Below are positions 1 to 12,200 of a DNA stretch of 64,000 nt, one piece after another. Within the stretch, counting starts at the first letter, position 1, and each line of letters starts with the position of its first letter. Under the pieces are notes generated by a model. The model did no database searches and was not told where the DNA came from. It saw only the letters and a program-made list of their open reading frames with translations. The stretch spans positions 62,001 through 126,000 of the forward strand of contig JASANG010003672.1 in assembly GCA_030248215.1 (NCBI GenBank), read 5' to 3'. The stretch comes from Enoplolaimus lenunculus. Lineage: Eukaryota; Nematoda; Enoplea; Enoplida; Thoracostomopsidae. The translations under genes and the position numbers were made by a program.

Positions 1-207
1 AGTTTGTATACATGCAAAACGATTTGCTCCGAGCGAATCGGGGGTTAATGTCATCTATCCGCTGGATACACCACTGCAGCGGTTACGTTCAAAACTGATT
101 GAACAAAATGTTTTAGTTTGAAAAACAAGTTCGAAGTTTAAGAATGCGTTGCTGTGTAGGAATGGTAAACGTTTTCAATAGCCGCGGTTCAAACGCATTT
201 CTGGTAC

Positions 208-268
208 CGGCAACAATTTCATCAGAAATTTCTATTCCTAATTTGATTTTGGGTTCGCATGATACAAC
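208..268 (-). CDS. Exon 65: FN3 C strand (tentative, last seen)
   Basis: Phases 0 to 1: SCEPKIKLGIEISDEIVA, donor GTACCA. The reading stays open past the donor. A further acceptor near position 94 (LNVTAAV) may mark the next exon; the gene continues beyond the window. Confidence 0.55.
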
Positions 269-3200
269 CTTTATAATTGAAGAGTATTCAGTAAAAAATC
301 AAGTTTAAGAAAAGCAAATTATTGAGCGAGTATCAATGTTGGTAAACAACAGCCGTTAGTAGCGGTAGGTTATTTACCACGGAGTCCAAACCATTACAAT
401 TGTTGGACTGCGTTTCTTAGACCCTGGACTAGCCGTATGATCTTCGGTCACCATTGTATGTTGCGCTCGAGAATATTCTGTTGTTATCAACGGTACCATT
501 TGTCCCGACTGAAGAGAACCATAATAAATAACCCATGTGTAATATCTGAATATTTTATAGAAATATAGCTCCGTAGCCAGCTCTGTCTATTATGGACACA
601 AGAGTTTCTAAGATGGGCATGCGGTTGCTATACACAAAGTGGTATCACGACAATTCGTCGTTTGAATGCTGAAAAATTTTATTTTTGTTTTTGTTTTGAT
701 TATAAATACAAGCAAAAAATATATGCAATAGAAGAGCAAAAGCCAAAAATGGATTTTTCTCATGAAGTACATGTATCTGAAACGCAATACTCTTCCAAGG
801 AAAATACAGTGGTGGGAACTCTAATATAACTTTGTCATTTTGTCAACTTTGAAAACAGGCCATTCAAACGGGCGTCGAACCTGTAGTACGCCTAATAAAT
901 GCCCCTAAATTATACCTGCTAACTAATTTAACGCGACCGAAATAAGAAACTAATTTTTATTGTAAGTAGCACCAGCTGTATTAGAATATTAAACAAGTAC
1001 AATCTGACCAGAGGTTGATTCATCAAAAGTTCTGAAACAGATACCTGAAAAAATGCTTTATAAGGCACAACCATCAGACGGTGTCAAAAATTGAATTATA
1101 ACCGTTAAATGCTTATTTATGCAGCTCTTACATCAATATTTAGCGCGGATAATGGAGGAAATAGACGATGTACATGAATCGGACCAGGACACAACGCTGT
1201 ATGACTTTGCGAATGAACTTCTTGGCTCCAAGTGGAACGGTACGAACAGCAGCCAACGTCTGGGTGCCTAAAATGTCACGTATTAGGGTGATGTCATATA
1301 TGCTTTTTGAATAATTCTTATGTCATCCGGTGATGTTCGTGTTCGACCGCCGACATGTGCAATCGTTAGTCACCTGCGGCATCGTACACGAATTGCTCGC
1401 GTACGATTCCACACGTCGATCGATGGACGACTACGTACGTCGACAGACAGCAAATGACGGTGACGGACAGCGCCGCATGACATGCATAGCGCCAACCGTA
1501 ACATGCAGTAACGCAAACAAAACATTTATAAACGGTGGTGCCCGAGACGGCCTACTGAAATTCTGATGATCCAAAAAGATATAAAATTTAATAAATGTAA
1601 ATGTTCACAGCCTATAACCACTAGCAGAATGTCACAGCCAAGGGTACCGAAATAAAATTGAAAAATCTATATTTTGTAATAAGTCTACCATTTTGCGCAA
1701 CAATAATTGTTGCATACCTTGCACACTTTTATAAACGAAACTTTGTGTTCGATCCATATTGACGGCAATTGCGAAGTTTCCAAAATTGGAAATTAGGACT
1801 ACGCTATACACTCAGGTAGAGGGTTAGGCTTCAATTCATATGTATACGTAAAGGTTTAGGCTCTTGGCCCGTATTCACAAATATGTATAGCATCTATAAG
1901 TATCTAATGATGGGTTATCTAACTTCAAGAAAATCGTGATTTTCCAAACTTTGCGTATTTATTTGTATTGATAATATGCAAAAGTTAAGGTCCAAAACTG
2001 TGGACGTCCTCTTGTTTGAGGATATATTACTAACTGGTAATACGTGCTACACACAGCTGAAAATACAGCTCCATGGATAAGCTTAAGCTTAGCTTTAGGC
2101 TTTCAGGCTTGACGTCGAAGCTTAAAGCAAGTGAGAGAAAAGTTTACAAGAGTTTATGTGACTAAAATTAATAGCGGCTTACAAGTGACAAAAAGGTCAA
2201 ACTTTCGTACTTACTTGGCTGCCTGGCGATGAACTTGATGTAAACAATACGATGCAAACGGCAAAAAGGATTCCGATTTTACTTGGACAGTATTACTTGG
2301 AGCGCTTGGAACCTCAGGAATTTCACCAATTGCAATCAGATTAATGGCGTATTGTGCGGTGTCCAGCGATAACTGAAACGCAATAAACACAGTAGTAAAC
2401 GTTCGTTATGCGACCCAAATCTGATATTGAATTCGCCGTGGAGTATAATTCACAGTTTTCGTTTGTGAGAGTTGAGTTCAGTTCGACTTCCTTCCGTTGA
2501 TACTTTTCCTACAATTCCAATCTTCATGCGAGCGCAAAAGCAATTATACTTTGTAGTTTTGTGAAGTATACGTCAGGTTTAACTGCGTCGTGTATAAATT
2601 GTAAGTCGGTGTAGCATACCTGCAGCGAAAATTATACACTAATTGCGTATCCAGGATAACCCCAAAACGCGGAAACATAAATTGTAAGGTACAAAAAATT
2701 TCGTTCTCTCTCCATGTTCCGCTTGTCCAAAGCGTCTTACCCGATAGAATGGGGCATTGCTCTTCTCTCCTCTCACTTGCAGCCTATGCGCAACCCCTGC
2801 ATGTCATTTTGTACAACAAAGTTGCAATTAAAAAACTCTTTCTAACATAGTTTACTTTGATTTTGGTGTTTGTTATTTTTGCTGGTATATCTGGTCCGTA
2901 CTGCTGTCCATCAACCATCACACGATATCTGCCCACACGCACCGCTTCCGGAAGAGTGTTAGGTTCCCATGACAAAGCGGCAATAAGCTTTCCTGGTGAA
3001 ATATGCGACCGGATATTAACCAAATCAGGTTTGTATTTTAAAATAAGGGTCCATATTCTCAAACCCGTATAGCACCTATCACAGCACCAGATAGCCATAA
3101 GTTTTCAAACTAATCAACCTCTCCAATTGCGGATTTTTAAGTTGGTACCAAAGTGGAACAGATCAAACGCGCAAAATGTCGTAAAGTTCGAATCTCACCA

Positions 3201-6200
3201 ATCACTGGTTCAGAAGTTGCAAGACCTATCACCAACTACTGATAGGTACTACACATTCGACAATACAGACCAGGGATTCACTATAAATATAACTCAATAT
3301 TTAGAGATACTTTACGCTAACGCAAAAATGGATATGTGCTATTTGCAACCAGCATGCGTTGCGTTTTGTCGGCACCGTGAAAAACTGCGAACTAAGACAT
3401 GATCGGATATTATGGAAAATTCTATAAAAATGATAGGCTTATTTCAGGATCGGATCGGTTTGTTTTTGGATAACATCGATGCGCAGGTGAACATATTTTG
3501 ACAATACACCGGAACCGAAGGTGAAACAAAAAGTAAATAATGTTGAATTTGCTATACTCTACAAAATCTTGCCAAAATCTTATCTTTATACTTCTTCGTT
3601 GAGACACTTCGGTAACATTAAAGCTTCCAAAGTTGCTTCAAAGTTTGAAACGAGCGTCTCACCGAAGGACACAAGTTGTTAGAATATTAATAATCTCACT
3701 ACCGAATTTAGTTACAAATTGACAAAGCCTATTCAAAAATTTTTTTACCGGAACCGGAGATCAATTTTATACCGAAACCGAAAAAAATCTCTGCGAGCGT
3801 TGCCTGATATCAGGCCCATTTGTTGGATTTAGTAGCAATTGTTAGCAGCAATACCATGGGCGCCAATCTGTTCTCAAAAGCGAAAAGGTCAATTCAGTAC
3901 TTCAGACATGTTCACACTTTCCACAAAGCGATGGCTTATCAAGTCACAATTTGTGAAAGCGAACAATAAAGTGAAAAGTAAAATATGCGAAAACTTGACT
4001 TCACCTTGGCAGAAATGTACCAGGTACCTTTTTAGCATTAATCCTATTTCTATCGGGCAATGAGCCTGTCAGATGTTTTGGGTACTAATATCCTCGTCAA
4101 GTTTTTTGTCTTTCAAAAGTGGCATGGTCAAAAACGTCTACCAGGTTTTATACCCAAAAAGTGGGACGATCAATGACCCCCCGCGGAATTGACGCCCATA
4201 AGCAATACATGATAGATAATATATTGATTATTGATAATGACGCTGGCTGAAATAAAGCCCGAATTCTCCAATTATACTTTTTAAGGTATCACGACAATTA
4301 GTCGCCCGACAACTCGTTGAGGGATAACTTGTAAACTGAAATTTCATCGACTTCACAATTCGTCACCATCTTATGCTAAGCTGAGGTTTAGGTTTAGAAC
4401 TAAGCTTACGATTATGCTTAGATTTATTAATATACTTTAGGATAGATACTGTTAGGCGACAAAGTTGTCGGGCGACGAAATGTCGAAGATTCTTTTTTAA
4501 AGCTGATAGAGAAAAAATACAAAATACTAAAACGGTTCCCGCATAAATAAACTACTTAGACAGACCGGTGTGTTTTTCCAAATCATGTAACGCTTCGGCG
4601 ATGAGTTGTTCAATACGATACAATGTTTCTGACAACTGCTGCATCTAAAACACACCCATATTCATAAAATTAACACTAATTAAATGAAACGCCACAGAGG
4701 CAGCCGTACTCAAAACTTGAACGACTAATATTCGAGCAGTAGCGGATCTAAAAGGTGACAAAATGTGTTTTCTAGCCAAATAATAAAAACATATTGCGGA
4801 AATACAACACGAGTTACACAATTTTTGCGTCTTCTGCGTGGTTCGCAAATCTTAAGCTATTGCAAAAATTCGTTATGCATACTTCAAAGCGTGCAAAGTT
4901 AAGAAACCAAAATTTAGTCTAATCCACCGGAAAATCTACGATTAAACCACTATATGCAATGATAAAAATGAATTATATAATTATGAAGTCAGTAGGTCCA
5001 AAACCATTTAATCATATAGGGTATAACACTGTTTGATGGTTTCACTGGTATCACAACAGGCTGTCGCTTGATAACTCGTTGCCCGATAACTTGCAATCCG
5101 AAATATCATCGATGCGACAATTCGTCGCCCATCTACTTAGGCTTAGGATTTGGCTTAGGATTACCCTTAGGTTTATGCTTTGATTTATTCTTAGGGTTTA
5201 GGACAGTGTCAGGCGACGAATTGTCGTAGAGTATATTAATTGACCATAACAGAGCGTAATTTAAATCCTAACTAATTCCAAGTCAGTGTTTTGGAAACGT
5301 TGTTAAATACAATAGTGCAGATACAGTGCCATAGGCATACGAATACCTAAAAATGTTTCATTGACAGGCTCAGGTTAAATATACTGGCCTGTCCGGTAAG
5401 CCTAAGCCTAAACCTAAAACTTAGTATCCACAAGCGTAAATCTAAACATAAGCCTAATCATAAACCTAAGAAACTCGATCAGTTTTCCTATGTGTTTATG
5501 TCTAGCAATAGGCGGATTCCTACAATTGACATGCGCCAATTTAAAAATCGAAATTATATTTTCGCATAACAAATCTTATGTTTTAAGAAGTTTAAACTAC
5601 ATTAACGGCACTTGTCAATTGTTCATCACAAGCTTAAACCTAAATATAAGTTATGCCAAAAATTGAATATTTCGAAAACAGTAGAGACAATACAGGAGCG
5701 TTTAAAAGACTGCGACTTGAACGTGAATACTATTTCGAATCTTGAAAATAATCATTTCGAGTTTAAACACAAGCGCGTTGCTTGATATACCTCGTAATTA
5801 GTAGCCAAATCACACAAACCGTAGTGACATTCGTGAGACTCAAGGTATAATGCTTGCATTATTCTGAAAATGAAGCCACAAGCTAAAAAATATTATTCAT
5901 TTCAATAAGAACATAGCTGCATATAAATTGTCGCTGACCACAATCGAGAGCACTGGGGCCGAGGCAGCCACCACATACCCCCATTTGGGGGGCTCCATCA
6001 CAAAGACGGGGCCCCACCCGAACAAAAATTTTAAACAAAAACTTTGAATAGCACTTTGATCATCGCAAGCGTTCCCCATCCCCGGAATTTTGAGGGGACC
6101 CATTCCAGACTGCTTCGGCACTGGCAAGCACAAATTGTGTAACGAAATAAAATCATGTTTATTTTTACAGTTTAACCAATCATAATCAACAAAGGTTACA

Positions 6201-9200
6201 ATTGAAATTATGGTTCCGATTCTGATTTCAATCCCACCAAAGAACATACAATCCATGCTTCCGTTCTAAATCTGGCACAATTTGTGTCTCGTTGAAACCG
6301 TTCCACAGAAAAGGATTTTTTTGTTACGTTGAGTTATAAACTAAACCTAAAAATTGAACATAAAGTCATTTTACAGAACTAATTAATATTTCATAGTTAC
6401 CTGTCTCGTCGGTTCATAAGTTCCATTACAGTATTTTCTAGGCGTTTTCGGTCCAAAAGGCCAACAATCTGGCATTGTAGATGCGGCGGATGTGGCGCTA
6501 TTCCTGGCTGAACGAGTATCTCATCGGACATTGCAGTATCCGCATAACCGTGCAGAAATATCTTCAAATACACTTCGCACAGTGCCGATAAGGGTAGCTC
6601 AGAGGAACATGTTCAGGCTTTGGCGACGGAAAAAACGCGTAGACATCGCAAGGCTTAACTTAGAAATGAATTAACAGAACCGGGAAAGGGGATGGATCTC
6701 GAGAGGTTTAGCCTCAAAAATGAGTTGGCGTGAACCGGAACCGGGGTGGATTTTGCAACGCCTACCATCCGAAGTGAATTAGCAGAACCGGAACAGGGTG
6801 TGGACCCTGCTAGGCTTCAGAAATAGAATTAACAAAACCGGAACAAGAGATGGATCTCGCCAAGTTTAACATCAGAAATTAATTAGCAAAACCAGAACAA
6901 GAGATGGACCTCGTAAGGCTTAACATCAGGATTGAATTAGCGAAACCAGAACAGATGGTGGGCCTGTCGAGGCTTAACTTCAGAAATGATTAGCAAATTA
7001 TATTTATTATACCATTTAGCACAACTTTTTTGCTCTACTCGCGCAAATACGGTTCAGTGTGCATAGATACAAAATGTACAACTTTGAGAAACAGTTGACC
7101 ACTGCAATCTGGTGGTATATTGGTAAACACAAATAGAATCAAAAATAAAACTTAAGTGACTCAATTCTGTATCTTTCTGACGAAGCCTAAACAACTGACA
7201 CCAAAGCGCCACTGATCATTCTTCAATTTAGCCCCCAGCAGCATTATATGTGTGGAAATTTATTTTTAGCATAGAAACATGGTTAAGTTTGACATTTTAT
7301 CAAGTTTTAGGCTACAGAGACCAATGTAATGCCAGATTCCATAGAATTGTAAGCCCAAATTTGAGTACTGGGTTATTTTGCTCGCACGGTGTTTATGCGA
7401 AAAGAAATTATAACAATTTCAGACACTACAGTGATATACCTAATGTGAAATTGGCTGATCGATTTTCATTGGATAAAACTACTGAATTGGACACGATAGA
7501 TAATTATACCTTCATTGATATATTATATCCAGAATGACACACTGGCAAGTTGGTAAATGTCACTTCACCACAGTCTGGATGCAGTGGCCCTTGAACGGTT
7601 CGAAACGGTCGCCTGTTGTAAGGTTCAGCGTTTTCAACACAAATCAGCTAAAATATTTACTGTTTTTGTTTCATTTTATTTGTCTCAAACAACAACTTCA
7701 AGTTTTTGTTTTATTTATTTGTCTCAAACAACAACTTCTAGTTTTTGTTTCATTTATTTGTCTCAAACAACAACTTCTAGTTTTTGTTTCATTTATTTGT
7801 CTCAAACAACAACTTCTAGTTTTTGTTTCATTTATTTGTCTCAAACTACAACTTCTAGTTTTTGTTTTATTTATTTGTCTCAAACAACAACTTCTAGTTT
7901 TTGTTTTATTTATTTGTCTCAAACAACAACTTCTACATACAAATCTTGCGTAAAAATTTGTGGTATTCAATTTGATGTACGATATATTCGTTTAAAGCAA
8001 ACAACACATTTATTCATGCAATGGGAGACGAAAAACGCCGATACCGGATCAGGACACGCCGACAAATGTTGCCGGAACCAAAAGTGCCCCGCCAGAGATT
8101 AGATGAAGTTTATGCATTTGCGTTGAAGTAAAATTAACTAAATTTAATAAGCCATAACACAATTCGATGGTCTGTTTTCTATCGTCGCCGATCGTTTTCT
8201 TGTTCTGTTTTGGGCGAATAACAAAAGCGAGCCAGTGTAAAGAACAGGTCCGTAACAGTAGTCAGTAGCAATGGCGGATCCACGGGGGGCCACACCAGCC
8301 GTGGCCCCCCAACAGCATCTCGACAAAAATTATATAGTGTCAATTGCTGTTCTACGCTGTTTATTTCTCTGTTTCATACACAATAGTATAAGCACGCTTT
8401 AAAGTTTTTTGGCCCTGGAGTCATTTATGCGCTACAATTAGGGATAATAGACATTTATGGACTCTAAACAATGGTTTAAGGACTCTACCCGCTTACGGAT
8501 TCTTATTAGGGATACGGACTTCTATTAATTGGGACTCAAAATGCCCCCCTCTTATTTGGGTCACTACAGTATGGGTCAAAAATAAGTTTATTTCCTGTGA
8601 AATTTTGGCCCCCCCATTTTGAGATCCTGGATCCGCCACTGGTCAATAGTATAAGCATATTCCTAAGGCTAACCTTAAGCTTAAGCCTAAAGCTTAGAAT
8701 GGGCTTATACCTAAGCGCAAACCTAAGCCTAAGCAAAAAATTAGACTGTTAAAGTTTAAGCTTAATCTATTGCAGTCTCACAATAACACGTTCCGTCCGT
8801 GATGTTTACATAGGAACAAAAGTGATACGTTTACGTAAAATGTTGTTGAAAATTTTTGACAGTACCTGAAACGACGCAACGCTAAGGCCTTCGGAAACAA
8901 CAGGTGATTGCCATTGGATTTTGATTTCTTGAGCGGCAGGCGTGGGAATGTGTTTAAGCGATGGCGCTTTTACGCCAGGCCAAGTTACCATGCAAATCTC
9001 AGATATGCGCGAGTGAAAATTGTCGGATGAACATAACGCCTGAAAAAACTTTTGAGTACACAACGAGAATTTACAAGATGTAAAGGTAAAAACAGAATTG
9101 AAGTCAGAAAACATCCTTGGGACCATAGTAATTCAATCGTTTTCATTGTAAGTTTCGGTTCTAAAGTGATCAAAGTATCTTGCGACTACGGCAGCGTTAA

Positions 9201-12200
9201 CCTTTTTCCGTATAAAGTATACTATGATCGACTCGGTGCTAATTAATATGAAAGCTAAATAATACGCAACGTGCAGTCGGTCGTCTATGCATCCTCGGAC
9301 TCGAGTGTTAAGCTCTTATACTCGAACGGTGATGTTAAATACTTCAGATCCCAGTGTCCTACCTCAATCCCAAGATTGAAATTAATAAATCTCTAATAGA
9401 ATGGAAACATTCCATGCGGAAAGGGTTAACATTTCGCTATTGTGCTACTCAGATAGATTCAATAAAAAAGGGTTATATACAGAAGCCTAAATTCATTTGC
9501 TAATGACTCAAGATGCTATACGAGAGTTACTTGGACTTGAAAACAATACTGCTGACACCAAATACCACCGAGCATAGTATATTCAAGAACATTCGGTGGC
9601 AGTAGTGCCTGTGAAGCGCCATCTAAAAACACGTTGTATCCGACAATCAGAGCTGTTCCGTACTCTTTTGGCTTATCCCATGCAACACAAACTGACTTCA
9701 AGTTCGCGGCCCTAAATTAATAACATATTCAACGCTTTAACTCGTCTACGTTATCTTTTGTAATTATGCAACTTCCACAATATCATACGTGCGCAAAGTA
9801 AAACGTTTTGGATTGTTGGCTAATGATTGCTTCATAGCTAATTGAAAACGCTTATAGTTGAAACGACCTTCAGCCAGCTAACACGCCAATTTTATGGAAA
9901 ACGCTTGTACAAAAATTTCGCTATGTAACCATTGTAAGTGAAAACTTTTCGTGAAATCTACGTTTCAACTTGAAAAGGATAAAGTTTCAAGTGTCAAATT
10001 GACTTTAACCGATTCATCTGTTATCTCAAAGAAAAACACAATCCCCTTCACTATATCGTCAAATTGATGCACATTATATAGACTCCAGTCCAGCTACTTC
10101 AAAGCTTAAATATTAATCACAAATATTCGTAAAGGCCAAGTTTCTTCAAAACAGTTTTCTTATTATACCTACGTCACATCAGGAATTAACTTTAAATCAC
10201 AAGTAAGGCTTGCGCTATGCTTGTCGTATGGCGCCGCCCGTCACCCGTCCGGCGCCGTTCATTATCCGTACGGCACCGTGCGGCATTGTCCAGCGCCGTC
10301 CGTCACCATACGGTGTCTTCCATGAGTAGTTCGTTTACGACACCACACTGTCACACACAGTGACGGAAGGCGCCGGACGGTTAACAGATGGCGCCGGACG
10401 GTCCGAACGACACAAACAGTATCGCGTCATCCTTATTTCAAACACGGTACCTTAGTCGTAAGACAGGTGCGTCAGGCGGCGACGACGCTTCCACACGGAC
10501 TTCTTTCGATTGATGTAATATTTCGCCATTGAATCCGAACAAAACGACCCGAATGTAGTAGCAATCGGTTGGGCGAATATTTTCAAGCTTCGCTGAACAT
10601 TCACTCGGTGCAACTCGAATTTCATGTTTCTGAAATTCAATTCAAATTTTATTTTAATGTTAGTTTTATTTTTAAAATTGTTGAATTAAGGTACTATGCT
10701 TTAACTTTTGACGATAAATGCTAAAATGGATCTTTGTTAAATATCAATATCTGGCTTTCAAATGCTAATAACACTAAGTTGAAAATTCAAAACCTTAGTT
10801 CGATTGTCTAACATGAGTCTTTGCTGAAACTGTACGATTTAGATTTTTTCGATTAGAGCTTGCCACAGTCTTCGCTTAATTAAGCTGATAGTGTACTGAA
10901 CTGATACAATGATAAGGCATCTTGGTCGTAACATTGCTCTAACTATAAAACACAATTTATATATTATAGCTGGAACGCCCCACATACGTATTTTAGACAG
11001 CTTTCTAACAAATTTGTGCTTACGTTACGTATACAAATTAATCCTGTATGCATTCAGAGTAGTAGAATGCATATCGTTTCTGGTACGTTTTGTCTGCAAA
11101 GCAGTACAGCTTTTCAAAAAGCAGTTTTTGTAATTTTGTTCACTTAATACAAGGGTCCCGGACAACACTTCAACCTAGGGCCGAAGAAGCCTTAGTCCAG
11201 TTGAACATGTAACCACGTGTACTAGCATAATTAATTTCTCAAACTGTCTCAAATAAATGCATCCCGAATCGCACAAGGCAATCGCAGTAGAAACAGAGCT
11301 AACAGTTTACTTACAAGCAGTCTGGGACTCAACCCCCTGATACACCTGGTGAACGCGTACCGGACAAGAATTTCAGATGTGGGTTTACCAGCGGGTCACA
11401 GTAAAAGGGTAATTGATGTATATATCCTTCGCAGTATTTATCTGGTGCTTTATTGGCTTGGGTTTGAAATTTTGGCCCATATTCTTAAATGCATACAGCA
11501 CCTATCACCACTCAGTAATAGGTTTTTAAATTTCAAACTACTGCAATTGCAAATCTCAAAATTTGCACACAAGTGGAGTATATCGAATGTAATAAATGTG
11601 CTAAAATTTAAACTTCATCATTCGCAGGTTCGAAAGTTACAAAACCTATCACTAACTGGTAATAGGTGCTACACACATTTGAGAATACGTAACTTCAATT
11701 AACTGAAAATGAGAAAACTGTAGCAAAACAGCCGTAAGGATCGTTGAAAAATGCTGGTAAGGCTTCAGTCGCGGCTTAGCACGGGTATACGTAATAACTA
11801 GTAAAACATCCTCAGCGGGTAAAGCGCGGCTCGGGCAAAAAATCCTTACGGATCCCAACTTCCACACAATAAGGGCAAACGACCAATTGGTTGTAGATGA
11901 TAGACACATTTACCAAAAAGCATGAAACAAACTACGACCACATCGCGATTTAACCTACACTAGGATCGATATCACTGCTCCAAATCAAACCATAGTGAGA
12001 CACTTGATCAGCGACGCATTTCGGCAATGCATACCATTCCAACTCAAGTACAGTTCCACTGTTATTGCTGACACGAACTGGAATCGATCCAGACGAAACT
12101 GCACTCGCGTCAGTCGATGACAAACTGTTGCCGTAGCTTTTAAAGAACCTTTAATTCAAAACACGTATACGATGGACGTGTATTTTACAATGAATATAGC

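Noticed and set aside
1154-1245. Plus-strand exon-like reading MEEIDDVHESDQDTTLYDF
   Set aside because: It looks protein-like, but the minus strand over the same bases has strong acceptor and donor sites and joins exon 62 in frame, so the plus reading is a shadow.
5897-6256. 119-codon minus-strand frame
   Set aside because: The part at 5940-6130 is a G/C-rich hAT-like MITE relic and the rest has no motif.
6401-6507. Alternative frame of exon 58 (TMPDCWPFGPKTPRKYC)
   Set aside because: It has a plausible look but lacks a good acceptor and would not join exon 59 in frame; the FN3 frame does.
7250-7537. 95-codon plus-strand open frame ending DNYTFIDILYPE
   Set aside because: No known motif, no splice or promoter support, and it overlaps exon 57's end. 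Chance is likely in AT-rich DNA.
7661-7937. CRISPR array
   Set aside because: The units are contiguous tandem repeats without unique spacers, in animal DNA.
7534-8102. Long plus- and minus-strand open frames with FVLFICLKQQLLV-type repeats
   Set aside because: They are produced by the 39-bp minisatellite, whose period is a multiple of three.
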